Source: Clostridiales bacterium
GTDB lineage: Bacteria; Bacillota; Clostridia; Saccharofermentanales; Saccharofermentanaceae
DNA: 21,687 nucleotides
Direction of reading: 5' to 3'
Assembly (NCBI GenBank): GCA_017612755.1
Contig: JAGAFH010000052.1
Coordinates: 1 to 21,687, forward strand
Position 1 is the first letter of the stretch. Each line of letters starts with the position of its first letter. The position numbers and the translations under genes are program-made. A model generated the notes under the pieces. That model was given only the letters and a program-made list of their open reading frames with translations, did no database searches and had not been told where the DNA came from. Below are positions 1 through 7,626 of the stretch, piece by piece.

Positions 1-60
1 ATTCTGTTCAATTTTCAAGATCCGTGCCCCTTCGCTCCAGGTCTCCCTTTCGCAAAGTGC
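1..60 (-). other. Probable rRNA operon leader (5' part only)
   Basis: Read on the minus strand, bases 20 to 1 give TCTTGAAAATTGAACAGAAT. This closely resembles the conserved boxA/processing-type element (CTTTGAAAATTGAACA) found in rRNA leaders and 16S-23S spacers of Firmicutes. It lies directly downstream of the strong promoter at 67-95, so I infer that an rRNA operon is transcribed leftward and that its 16S gene lies just outside the window. No mature rRNA sequence is present here, so the assignment rests on the leader motif plus the promoter. Confidence 0.6.
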
Positions 61-95
61 TTGTTAATAATATATCGTCAAACCGTTTATGTCAA
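60..95 (-). promoter_or_regulatory. Strong sigma-A promoter, probably of an rRNA operon
   Basis: On the minus strand there is a perfect -35 box TTGACA (plus-strand 90-95), a 17-base spacer and a -10 box TATTAT (67-72). The predicted start is near base 60. Upstream on the same strand (96-125) the DNA carries A/T runs like an UP element. The near-consensus boxes, the A/T-rich upstream part and the rRNA-type leader downstream fit a growth-rate-regulated rRNA promoter. Confidence 0.75.
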
Positions 96-233
96 GCGGT
101 TTTTTCCAATTATTCAAAAACTTTTTTCTGGACTTTAGGAGGCTAAAATCGCACCTGTTTTATGAGTACAAAATCACCAAACCATTCCATATATGATGTA
201 TATTTATTTAACAAGTTATTAATAAGAATTTCC

Positions 234-262
234 TTTAAAACTCATGGCAGATTTGGTATTAT
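234..262 (+). promoter_or_regulatory. Candidate promoter of the ldh-family gene
   Basis: A TATTAT -10 box (257-262) is preceded by TGG, which fits an extended -10 element. It lies 17 bases after TTTAAA (234-239), a 4-of-6 match to the -35 consensus. The start would fall near 269, giving a leader of about 70 bases. The rest of 96-340 holds no credible gene. An AGGAGG at 137-142 has no start codon at a workable distance. Confidence 0.4.
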
Positions 263-340
263 TCTTTTGCAGTATCGTTTTCACATCACGGCAACGATTT
301 GCTGTCGATCATATATTAATGTATTTGGAGGTTTATTCCT

Positions 341-1297
341 ATGAGTAACACCAGAGGTTCAAAGATCTGCGTTGTCGGTGCAGGCGCAGTCGGAGCTACT
401 ATCACATTCGCTCTTACATTCCAGCAGCTTGCATCTGAGATCGTTCTTATTGACGTAAACAAGGATAAGGCACAGGGTGAGGTCCTCGATATCGGACACG
501 GTCTTCCTTTCCTCGGCCAGATGGATATCCATGCCGGTGACTACGATGAGATCAAGGACGCTGACGTCATCATCGTAACAGCAGGTATCCCCAGAAAAGA
601 AGGCGAGACAAGAATGGATCTTGCAGCTAAGAACGTTAAGCTCGCAAAGATCATCACAGACTCAATCATGAAGTACTACAACGGTGGTGTCATCCTTGTT
701 GTATCCAACCCTTGTGATGTTGTTACATACAAGATTGCACAGTGGTCCGGACTTCCTTCTTCCAAGGTCATCGGTTCCGGTACAAACCTTGACTCCGCAC
801 GTTTCAGATATCTCCTTGGCCAGCACCTTGGCGGCATCGACCTTCGTAACGTTCACGGTTATATGCTCGGTGAGCACGGTGAGACACAGTTCCCCGCTTG
901 GAGCATGACACACATCGCAGGCGTACAGGTTGACGAGTATGCACGTATCACAGGCAAGTCCCTCACAGATGAGGAGAAGGCTGACATCGCTTTCAGAACA
1001 ATGAAGTCCGGTGCTGAGATCATCAAGCTCAAGGGTGCTACATACAACGGTATCGCAGTATCCGCTACAACACTTGTAAGATCCATCCTCACAGATGAGC
1101 ACACCATCCGTACCTGCGGTACAGTCCTTAACGGTGAGTTCGGTATCAAGGATATCGTTCTTAACGTTCCCGTATCCATCGGTAAGGAAGGTATCGAGAG
1201 GATCGTTGAGGCTCCTCTTTCTCCTGCTGAGATGGAACTCCTTCACAAGTCTGAAGCAAATGTCCGCGCTGTACTTGAGAGCGTTAAGGATATCTGA
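341..1297 (+). CDS. ldh: L-lactate/malate dehydrogenase family protein
   Basis: This 318-residue cytosolic enzyme belongs to the LDH/MDH family, which interconverts a 2-oxoacid and its L-2-hydroxyacid with NAD. The Rossmann motif GAGAVGA is at 13-19 and the NAD-ribose-binding Asp is D38. The catalytic set is complete: R91, N123, D151, R154 and H179 within GEHGETQFPAWS. The overall pattern (LDSARFRYLL, GEHGETQFP) is LDH-like. However, the substrate-specificity position, Gln102 in Bacillus LDH, aligns with R85 in AGIPRKEGETR, which is the malate dehydrogenase residue. Physiological substrate is therefore uncertain. A GGAGG about eight bases before the ATG supports the start. The gene is monocistronic, with a terminator just downstream. 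Its codon choice is strongly biased, suggesting high expression. Confidence 0.93.
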   Translation: MSNTRGSKICVVGAGAVGATITFALTFQQLASEIVLIDVNKDKAQGEVLDIGHGLPFLGQMDIHAGDYDEIKDADVIIVTAGIPRKEGETRMDLAAKNVKLAKIITDSIMKYYNGGVILVVSNPCDVVTYKIAQWSGLPSSKVIGSGTNLDSARFRYLLGQHLGGIDLRNVHGYMLGEHGETQFPAWSMTHIAGVQVDEYARITGKSLTDEEKADIAFRTMKSGAEIIKLKGATYNGIAVSATTLVRSILTDEHTIRTCGTVLNGEFGIKDIVLNVPVSIGKEGIERIVEAPLSPAEMELLHKSEANVRAVLESVKDI

Positions 1298-1319
1298 TCA
1301 AACTGAATATGATTTTAAG

Positions 1320-1348
1320 AGAGGCTGTCTGATGGCAGCCTCTTTTTT
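1320..1348 (+). terminator. Rho-independent terminator of the ldh-family gene
   Basis: A 10-bp stem (1320-1329 with 1334-1343, one G-U pair) closes a TGAT tetraloop and is followed by a run of T. It starts 22 bases after the stop codon, so transcription should end here. Confidence 0.9.
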
Positions 1349-1357
1349 ATGCCTCTA

Positions 1358-1388
1358 AAATACCCGGGAGATGATCTCCCGGGTATTT
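1358..1388 (-). terminator. Terminator-like hairpin after the carboxypeptidase gene
   Basis: A perfect 13-bp inverted repeat (1358-1370 with 1376-1388) surrounds a five-base loop. It lies 16 bases past the stop codon of the minus-strand carboxypeptidase gene. Its outer arm ends in AAAT/ATTT, so the U tract is short and partly inside the stem. It may work in both directions between the convergent genes. Confidence 0.75.
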
Positions 1389-1404
1389 ATATAAATAACA
1401 AACA

Positions 1405-2952
1405 TTATATAAGGCTGTCAATATTGCCGGTGAAAGGACGGGCACCCTTCTTCTTTCTCATCTTTCTGGCACCGGATGTGATCCTGGCGATCAGGACTAT
1501 TGTACAGATGATGATAAGAAGTACCAGCACCAGTACGATAAGGGAAATGACCCTGTTCTGATAGACAAACTGTCCTATGGAAGTATCAAGGACCTTTGCC
1601 TTGTAGTATTCCTTTGTTCCCGGCATGGGAGTAGGCGTAGGTGTGGATACAGGTACGGATCCGTCTTCGGTATCGACTGCTCCCTCTTCCACAACGGCAT
1701 CTCCGTCCTCTTCAGTTTCCCCGGTCTCCTCTTCCTCATCTCTGATCTGATAGAACTCCTCAGGCATATAATCCTGGGTAAGCTCGTCTCCGGGGACCAG
1801 AAGAGGATCATACTGGGGACGCTCGTCCACCGGCCAGTTAAATCTCTGGTAGTCTCCCACAGTTCCGGGGATCACCGTTACCGGGTCGTTCTCCCAGCAC
1901 TGGAGATTTCCGTATGCAACTACCGATGCCACATACATGTCGCGGTTTGAGTAGTTTTCAGACGGGATACCGCAGACTGAAACAAAGAGCTCGTGTCCGT
2001 TCTCGTTTACGCAATAGGATGTAACTCCCGTACCTGCAGCAGATGTGGTACCTGTCTTACCTCCGATATAGGCCGTAAGATGGGTATCCTCCCCCTCTGC
2101 GGTCTTAGAGGCCAGCCAGGGGTCGGTCAGGAGTGAATTTGTATTTCTTACTACGGACCATCCGTCGTCCGGGTGGGCATTCGTGGCCTCAAAGATATGG
2201 GTGGGAGAATTGATGACAGTATTAAAGTCTGGATTCTCACAGGCCTTTGACATGATAAGGGCCAGGTCGCTGGCAGTAGTATAATGGTCGTCGCTGTGAA
2301 GACCGTTGGCATTTACAAAGTGGGTAGCCGTACAGCCGATATTCTCTGCCCGGAGGTTCATGAGCTCAGCAAATGCCGATAGCTTGTAGCTCTCTAAGAT
2401 CTCTTCTCCGCTGACTCCCAGCACTTCCTCAAAATAAGAAGCATTGATGCCGTCAGGTCCGACTTCGTCGCCGTCAGCGGGATAGTTCTCATAGATGGCA
2501 TCGATAACGCCTTCTGCCACTACATTAGCAGCATCATTACCCGAAGGGAGCATCATGCCGTAGATAAGCTCAGATACCTTTACTTCCTCATCCAGGGTCA
2601 CATACATGAGCGTGGAGTCGGTGGTAACGTTATCCAGGGCATTCTGGGATACTGTCAGATAATCGTCTATATCCAGGTAATCAAGTCCCAGCTGGGCCGT
2701 CATGATCTTTGTCATGGAGGCCGGATAGATCCTGTCGTGGGGATTCTTGCTGAGGATGATCTCATCTGCGGTCTTATCATAAACGCAGTAAGAGGAACAG
2801 GTAACCTCTGCCAGTGTGGGGATCTCGATATCCGGCTGGCTGATATCAGCCCTGACAAAACAGGGCAGGACCGCCATAGCCAGTATGACTGTCATCAGAA
2901 GTGAGACGGATACCCTGAAGATGCCCTTACTTAAGATACGGTCAAGCTTCAT
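1405..2952 (-). CDS. Membrane-anchored D-alanyl-D-alanine carboxypeptidase (DacF-like PBP)
   Basis: This 515-residue serine peptidase of the S11/PBP5 type removes the terminal D-Ala from peptidoglycan stem peptides outside the membrane. An N-terminal signal peptide ends near VRA (about residue 35). The three penicillin-binding motifs are present and ordered: SMTK at 79-82, SGN at 137-139 and KTG at 299-301. The catalytic domain carries an extra segment at about 153-185 between SGN and the next conserved block. A C-terminal tail follows: an acidic Glu/Asp stretch, a Pro/Thr linker (STPTPTPMP), a transmembrane helix near 475-495 and a basic end. Classical family members are held by an amphipathic helix instead. 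The ATG overlaps the end of gyrA by 11 bases, with GGAG upstream inside gyrA, so the two are probably co-translated. Confidence 0.92.
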   Translation of the reverse strand: MKLDRILSKGIFRVSVSLLMTVILAMAVLPCFVRADISQPDIEIPTLAEVTCSSYCVYDKTADEIILSKNPHDRIYPASMTKIMTAQLGLDYLDIDDYLTVSQNALDNVTTDSTLMYVTLDEEVKVSELIYGMMLPSGNDAANVVAEGVIDAIYENYPADGDEVGPDGINASYFEEVLGVSGEEILESYKLSAFAELMNLRAENIGCTATHFVNANGLHSDDHYTTASDLALIMSKACENPDFNTVINSPTHIFEATNAHPDDGWSVVRNTNSLLTDPWLASKTAEGEDTHLTAYIGGKTGTTSAAGTGVTSYCVNENGHELFVSVCGIPSENYSNRDMYVASVVAYGNLQCWENDPVTVIPGTVGDYQRFNWPVDERPQYDPLLVPGDELTQDYMPEEFYQIRDEEEETGETEEDGDAVVEEGAVDTEDGSVPVSTPTPTPMPGTKEYYKAKVLDTSIGQFVYQNRVISLIVLVLVLLIIICTIVLIARITSGARKMRKKKGARPFTGNIDSLI

Positions 2953-5575
2953 TATCGTCTTCTCCGTCAGTCTCCGGAGCCTCTGTATTCTCTTCCGTTA
3001 CGGCTGCATCTGCCTCTTCGGGGACAGCTGTCTCTTCGCCTTCAGCAGTCTCTTCCTCTTCAGGTTCCTCATGATATGTGATGGCAAAATCCACCACTGC
3101 GGAACCTGAAGCCCTCATGAGCCTTACGCCTGACGTAGCCCTTGAAAGGGTAGGGATCTCTTCTGCCGATACTCTGATGATGACACCGGTATCGGAGATG
3201 ATAAGAAGGTCGTTTTCGTTATTGACGAGAGTACATCCGATAAGCTCGCCAGTCTTCTCTGTTACCTTATAGGTGATAAGTCCCTTACCGCCTCTGTTCT
3301 GGGCTCTGTAGTCGTCTACGGTACTTCTCTTTCCATATCCCTTCTTGGATATTACGAGAAGCTCTCCGCCCTCTTCTACAGGTACCATTCCGACGATGCT
3401 GTCACCTTCGGCGATCTTCATTCCTCTTACACCGGAAGTATTTCTTCCCGTCTCCCTGATGTCATCGGAATTGAACCTTATAGCCTTACCGGAAGAAGAT
3501 ACCAGGATGATCTCCTGTCCTTCCTTTGTGAGGGAAACGTCTACAACGCTGTCGTTATCCCTGATGTTTACGGCGATAAGTCCGTTCTTGTTGATGTTCT
3601 TGTAGCTGGGAAGAGGCGTTCTCTTGACGATACCGTTCTTTGTGGCGATGGTCAGATAGAGCTCCTCGTTCTCAAAGTCGTCTACGGGGATGATGTTCCT
3701 GATCTTCTCGTTCTCCATAAGGTTGAGAAGGTTGACCAGTGCAGTTCCCCTGGAAGATCTTGAAACGGTCTCAGGGATCTTGTAACCCTTGATCTTAAAG
3801 ACTCTTCCGGTATTGGTGAAGCACATGAGGAACTTGTGGGTGGTAGTGGTAAGGATCTTCTCGATATAATCCTCCTCCCTGGTACCCTGGGCAGAGATTC
3901 CCCTGCCACCTCTGTGCTGCTGCTTATATGTATCGATAAGCTGTCTCTTGATATAACCGAAGTGAGTGAGAGTGATAACGATATCCTGCTCCTGGATAAG
4001 CGACTCGTCGTCGATATCGTCGAAGGAACCGTGGATGATCTCCGTTACCCTGGGAGTAGCGAACTTGCGCTTTACCTCCAAAAGCTCTTCCTTGATGGTG
4101 GAATGGAGCATCTCCCTGTCGCTTAAGATAAGCTTGTAGTGGGCGATCTGCTGGGTGAGTTCCTCGATCTCTGCCTGAAGCTTCTCCCTCTCGAGACCGG
4201 TGAGCTTACCGAGTCTCATATCTACGATATTCTGGGCCTGCTTCTCGGAGAATCCGAACCTGTTGCTCAGGTTGACCTTGGCATCGGCCTCAGTCCTCGA
4301 TCCGCGGATTATGGCGATGATCTCGTCGATATGGTCGATGGCAAGAAGGAGTCCTTCATCCAGGTGCTTCTTGGCCTCAGCCTTCTCAAGATCGAACTCG
4401 GTCCTTCGAAGGACAACATTCTCCTGATGCTGTACATAGTACTTGAGAGCATCGATAAGTGTTATTACACGGGGCTCCAGCTTACCGTCCTTGTCAGGAA
4501 CAAGGGCGATCATGTTGGCGCAGCATGCGTCCTGGAGAGGGCAGTTCTTGTAGAGCTGGTTAAGGACTACATCGGGATTTGCATCCTTCTTGACCTCCAC
4601 AACGATCCTGACCTTCTCGTTACGGTCAGACTCGTCACGGAGACCTGAGATACCCTCGATCTTCTTCTCCTTGGAAAGGTCTGCGATCCTCTCGATAAGT
4701 CTCGCCTTATTGACTGCGAAGGGAAGATCGCTGAAGATGATCCTCTGTCTTCCGTTGGCAAAATCCTCTATCTCCGCATGGGCGCGGACAACGATCCTTC
4801 CCTTACCAGTGGAATATGCTTCCCTGATGCCGGATGTACCGAGGATAGCGCCTCCCGTAGGGAAGTCGGGGCCCTTGACTACAGTCATGAGCTCATCTAC
4901 CGTTACGTCCGGGTTATCCATCATCATGATGACGCCGTCGATGGTCTCGCCCATATTGTGGGGCGGGATATTTGTTGCCATACCTACGGCGATACCTACT
5001 GAACCGTTGACCAGAAGGTTCGGGAATCTGGAAGGAAGGATAACGGGCTCCATCTCGTGTTCATCGAAGTTGGGCCTGAAGTCTACCGTATTCTTCTTGA
5101 TGTCGCTCATCATCTCAAGAGCGACCTTCTCGAGCCTTGCCTCCGTATACCTGTAAGCAGCCGGCGGGTCACCGTCCAGGGAACCGAAGTTTCCGTGGCC
5201 GTCTACCAGCGTGTGCCTCAGGGAAAAGTCCTGGGCAAGTCTTACCAGGGCATCATAGACTGATGCATCACCGTGGGGGTGGAACCTACCGAGAACGTCA
5301 CCGACTGTAGTGGCGCACTTACGGAAGGGCTTATCGGGAGTAAATCCCTGATCGTACATGGAGTAGAGGATCCTTCTCTGAACGGGCTTTAATCCGTCCC
5401 TGATATCGGGGAGCGCACGGTCAGTGATAACTGACATGGCATAGTCGATAAACGACTTCCTCATCTCCTTGTCGAGATCTACGGGAACTATAGTATTCTG
5501 TTCGGACTTGAAGACCGAGTCCATCTCGGCTTCCTGCTGCTTACGCAGCTCCTTGGATTCATCTGAATTTGCCAT
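2942..5575 (-). CDS. gyrA: DNA gyrase subunit A
   Basis: This 877-residue protein is the breakage-reunion subunit of DNA gyrase, which introduces negative supercoils with GyrB. The catalytic tyrosine is Y143 in YRYTEARL. The quinolone-determining region reads [10 protein letters not shown] (99-108). A104 stands at the position of E. coli Ser83, and D108 matches Asp87. The GyrA box is QHRGGRG (553-559), at the start of the C-terminal beta-pinwheel; a related QNRGGKG occurs later. A long Glu/Ala/Asp-rich tail (about 835-877) ends the protein. A GGAGG eight bases before the ATG fixes the start. gyrB is not adjacent. Instead a carboxypeptidase gene follows with an 11-base overlap, and an ECF sigma gene diverges upstream. 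Confidence 0.98.
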   Translation of the reverse strand: MANSDESKELRKQQEAEMDSVFKSEQNTIVPVDLDKEMRKSFIDYAMSVITDRALPDIRDGLKPVQRRILYSMYDQGFTPDKPFRKCATTVGDVLGRFHPHGDASVYDALVRLAQDFSLRHTLVDGHGNFGSLDGDPPAAYRYTEARLEKVALEMMSDIKKNTVDFRPNFDEHEMEPVILPSRFPNLLVNGSVGIAVGMATNIPPHNMGETIDGVIMMMDNPDVTVDELMTVVKGPDFPTGGAILGTSGIREAYSTGKGRIVVRAHAEIEDFANGRQRIIFSDLPFAVNKARLIERIADLSKEKKIEGISGLRDESDRNEKVRIVVEVKKDANPDVVLNQLYKNCPLQDACCANMIALVPDKDGKLEPRVITLIDALKYYVQHQENVVLRRTEFDLEKAEAKKHLDEGLLLAIDHIDEIIAIIRGSRTEADAKVNLSNRFGFSEKQAQNIVDMRLGKLTGLEREKLQAEIEELTQQIAHYKLILSDREMLHSTIKEELLEVKRKFATPRVTEIIHGSFDDIDDESLIQEQDIVITLTHFGYIKRQLIDTYKQQHRGGRGISAQGTREEDYIEKILTTTTHKFLMCFTNTGRVFKIKGYKIPETVSRSSRGTALVNLLNLMENEKIRNIIPVDDFENEELYLTIATKNGIVKRTPLPSYKNINKNGLIAVNIRDNDSVVDVSLTKEGQEIILVSSSGKAIRFNSDDIRETGRNTSGVRGMKIAEGDSIVGMVPVEEGGELLVISKKGYGKRSTVDDYRAQNRGGKGLITYKVTEKTGELIGCTLVNNENDLLIISDTGVIIRVSAEEIPTLSRATSGVRLMRASGSAVVDFAITYHEEPEEEETAEGEETAVPEEADAAVTEENTEAPETDGEDDNEA

Positions 5576-5620
5576 TTTTTCCTCCGTCCCTTGATGGGGC
5601 TTCTATAAACATACCATTAG

Positions 5621-5669
5621 ATTATACCATTAATTAATAAAAATACGCACGCGTATATTATAATTAATG
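5621..5669. promoter_or_regulatory. Divergent gyrA/sigma promoter region with near-palindrome
   Basis: Two -10 boxes face outward: TATAAT on the minus strand (plus 5621-5626) toward gyrA, and TATAAT on the plus strand (5659-5664) toward the sigma gene. Between them lies the exact inverted repeat ATACGC-AC-GCGTAT (5643-5656). Symmetry continues outward into CATTAATTA at 5628-5636 and its complement ending at 5669, so about 42 bases form an imperfect palindrome. Neither promoter has a good -35 box. I infer a regulator-binding site shared by the two genes; no known operator was recognised. Confidence 0.5.
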
Positions 5670-5774
5670 AACTTTCTTCAAAAATACCGCAATTATCACG
5701 CTTATTAAGATTTGAATCATATGCAACAGGATGTAAAATCAAATCGTCTTATTGATGTACGGAAAGGAGACGCC

Positions 5775-6374
5775 ATGGGAAGATACTTCACATTACCCGC
5801 TACAGAAGAGCTCGTCGAGCTGTATGCCGACGATGTCTTAAGGGTATGTAATTACTATCTTGGTAAAAGAAGTCTTGCCGAGGATGCATTCCAGGACGTT
5901 TTCGTAAAGGTCATCCGCAAGAGGGATACTTTTGCAGGTGACTGTCCCCCCAAGTACTGGCTCATGTCCATTGCAAAAAACGTCTGCAAGGACTACCTGA
6001 AGTCAGCCTGGGCCACAAGGATCGGCTCATTTGAGCAGATGAACGAGGAGTACGGCGAGAAGGACGACATGGGCTCAAGTAAGAGCGTTGGCGTCTCTGC
6101 CTCTGTAGACGGCCGCGAGACCGAGGATATGTACTTCGACTCATTAGATCCCGAAGGAGAGCTCTGGGACGCGATAAACGCCCTTCCTGATGCATATAAG
6201 GATGTTATCCTTTTCAGATATTACGGAGTTCTCGACAACTGCGAGATCGCAAGGATCCTGGGGATCACAGAGAGCACCGTAAGGAGCAGGATCTTCAGGG
6301 CGAAGAAAATGCTCAGCCGTTTTGAAAAGAGAAGAGAGAGGGCTTCGGAGGCATTATATGAAAGATCGATTTGA
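5775..6374 (+). CDS. ECF-family RNA polymerase sigma factor
   Basis: A 199-residue sigma-70-like protein of the extracytoplasmic function type, which directs RNA polymerase to a specific promoter set. Region 2 spans about 11-78 and includes AEDAFQDVFVKV and YWLMSIAKNVCKDYL. Region 4 spans about 128-182, with the helix-turn-helix CEIARILGITESTVRSRIFRAKKML. The linker between them (about 80-127) is longer than usual and rich in Asp, Glu and Ser. The open frame extends upstream to 5712, but AGGAG (5765-5769) lies at proper spacing only for the ATG at 5775, so I chose that start. The next gene, a putative membrane anti-sigma factor, overlaps its 3' end by 17 bases, as is typical of sigma/anti-sigma pairs. 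Confidence 0.9.
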   Translation: MGRYFTLPATEELVELYADDVLRVCNYYLGKRSLAEDAFQDVFVKVIRKRDTFAGDCPPKYWLMSIAKNVCKDYLKSAWATRIGSFEQMNEEYGEKDDMGSSKSVGVSASVDGRETEDMYFDSLDPEGELWDAINALPDAYKDVILFRYYGVLDNCEIARILGITESTVRSRIFRAKKMLSRFEKRRERASEALYERSI

Positions 6375-6873
6375 CGAACAGCTTACGGAAGAATTTAAGG
6401 AGAAACTGGGATCCATACACGCATCTGACGATCTTATAGCAAGAACGCTTCAGCGCCTGGCAGAAGAGCAGTCCGCGGAAGATGAGTCGGAAAACGAGGA
6501 CGTGACCTTAACAGCTATTGATCCCGGGTATATAACTTCCCACATAACCCGGAAGAAAAAGCATTCCAACAGGATAATTATGTTTATCGCTGCTGCTGTG
6601 ACCCTGGCAACTGTCGGGGGAGGCATCTTCCTGGCTTCCCAGATCAGGGCAAAGAAGAATGCTTCCACAAACTGTCTGACAACAGGCGCTACAGTTGCTA
6701 CCGCAGCTACTGTCAGCGGCAGTTCTTCAGCTTCCCCTGCGGCAGGATCCGCCCAGCTGTTAAGAGCAGATCCCGAAAGAGTCCCTGCTCCCAGAAAGCT
6801 TCCTTCCAACGTGGGATATTACGATTCAAGAGCAGTCTATTCCGTATACGACAGAGATCTTCCCCGGATCTGA
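6358..6873 (+). CDS. Putative anti-sigma factor, single-pass membrane protein
   Basis: This 171-residue protein has a soluble N-terminal part, a single transmembrane helix at about 73-95 (IIMFIAAAVTLATVGGGIFLA) preceded by the basic RKKKHSNR, and a short Ser/Ala/Pro-rich outer part. The N-terminal phrase EKLGSIHASDDLIARTLQRL resembles the start of small membrane proteins paired with ECF sigma factors in Clostridia. No zinc anti-sigma HxxxCxxC motif is visible. GGAGG at 6347-6351 supports the ATG at 6358 rather than an upstream in-frame ATG at 6322. The gene overlaps the sigma gene by 17 bases. Its TGA abuts the TCA (reverse-strand stop) of rsmG with no space between. The anti-sigma role is inferred from context and topology. 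Confidence 0.7.
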   Translation: MKDRFDEQLTEEFKEKLGSIHASDDLIARTLQRLAEEQSAEDESENEDVTLTAIDPGYITSHITRKKKHSNRIIMFIAAAVTLATVGGGIFLASQIRAKKNASTNCLTTGATVATAATVSGSSSASPAAGSAQLLRADPERVPAPRKLPSNVGYYDSRAVYSVYDRDLPRI

Positions 6874-7626
6874 TCAGATAAGAGGATCCTTTGTGGGCTT
6901 CCCGGCCTGTCTGGGATACTGGGCCGGTGTGTGACGGAGCTTTCTGATAACGATAACAGATCTGTTCATGTCCGTTCCCGGCAAAGTGAAATTATCAACT
7001 TTTTCGATAGTACCGCCAAGAAGCGCAACAGCCTTCTTGGCGTCTTTTATCTCTTCTTCGGAATGGCCCTTCATGGCCACAAAGACACCGCCCACTTTTA
7101 CAAAGGGCATGCAGTATTCGCAAAGTACCGGAAGGGCCGCAACGGCTCTTGCAGTGGAAATGTCATACATCTCCCTGTACTTTCTGTTCTTACCCGCATC
7201 TTCCGCCCTGGAGTGGATCAGTTCCACGTTTCTAAGTTCAAGGGCGTCAGAGACTTCCCTTAAGAAACCTATCCTCTTGTTCAGGGAATCCATCAGCGTC
7301 AGCTTCATCTCAGGGATCACCACCTTAAGGGGGATACCGGGGAAACCTGCTCCGGTCCCTACATCTATAAGCGAGACATCCTCCCTGCCCTGCTTTTTCT
7401 GTTCATCCTTTATGTAGGAAACGATCGTCAGGGAATCGATAAAGTGGCGCATGGCTATTCCCGTGTCGTCAGTGATATTGGTAAGGTTCATTACCTTGTT
7501 CTTTTCCCGCAGGAGTTCCGCATACTTCCTGAAGGAAGTGATGTGTTCCGCATCAAGAGGGACTTCTATTACTTTTGATGCCTCTTCCAGCACCGGGGTC
7601 ATGTTGTCTTTTATCTCTTCTGTCAC
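6874..7626 (-). CDS. rsmG: 16S rRNA (guanine527-N7)-methyltransferase RsmG
   Basis: A 250-residue methyltransferase that uses S-adenosylmethionine to make m7G527 in 16S rRNA of the 30S subunit; loss of this family is known to give low-level streptomycin resistance. The SAM-binding motif LIDVGTGAGFPGIPLK is at 86-101. Other family marks are NLTNITD (47-53), RHFIDSL (60-66), SRAEDAG and the C-terminal TPAQYPRQAGKP. The ATG overlaps the mnmG stop by four bases (ATGA), indicating translational coupling. It is the last gene of the rpmH cluster and runs head-on into the anti-sigma gene without an intervening terminator. Confidence 0.97.
   Translation of the reverse strand: MTEEIKDNMTPVLEEASKVIEVPLDAEHITSFRKYAELLREKNKVMNLTNITDDTGIAMRHFIDSLTIVSYIKDEQKKQGREDVSLIDVGTGAGFPGIPLKVVIPEMKLTLMDSLNKRIGFLREVSDALELRNVELIHSRAEDAGKNRKYREMYDISTARAVAALPVLCEYCMPFVKVGGVFVAMKGHSEEEIKDAKKAVALLGGTIEKVDNFTLPGTDMNRSVIVIRKLRHTPAQYPRQAGKPTKDPLI

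Noticed and set aside
80..105. A weak plus-strand terminator (AAACCG with CGGTTT, then T run)
   Set aside because: The stem has only six pairs and an 11-base loop, and it coincides with the spacer and -35 box of the strong minus-strand promoter, which explains the sequence better.
206..224. A Rex-like site (TTAACAAG near TTATTAATAAG) upstream of the dehydrogenase gene
   Set aside because: Only one half resembles the TTGTTAA-type consensus and the two halves are not properly inverted, so redox control through Rex cannot be supported.
162..344. A 60-codon plus-strand frame before the dehydrogenase gene
   Set aside because: The only AGGAGG is about 19 bases before its ATG, it overlaps the candidate ldh promoter, and the sequence resembles no known protein. 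It is best seen as leader DNA.
662..1246. A 194-codon frame antisense to the dehydrogenase gene
   Set aside because: Its length follows from the strong codon bias of the real gene on the other strand; there is no ribosome binding site and the product is Cys-rich noise.
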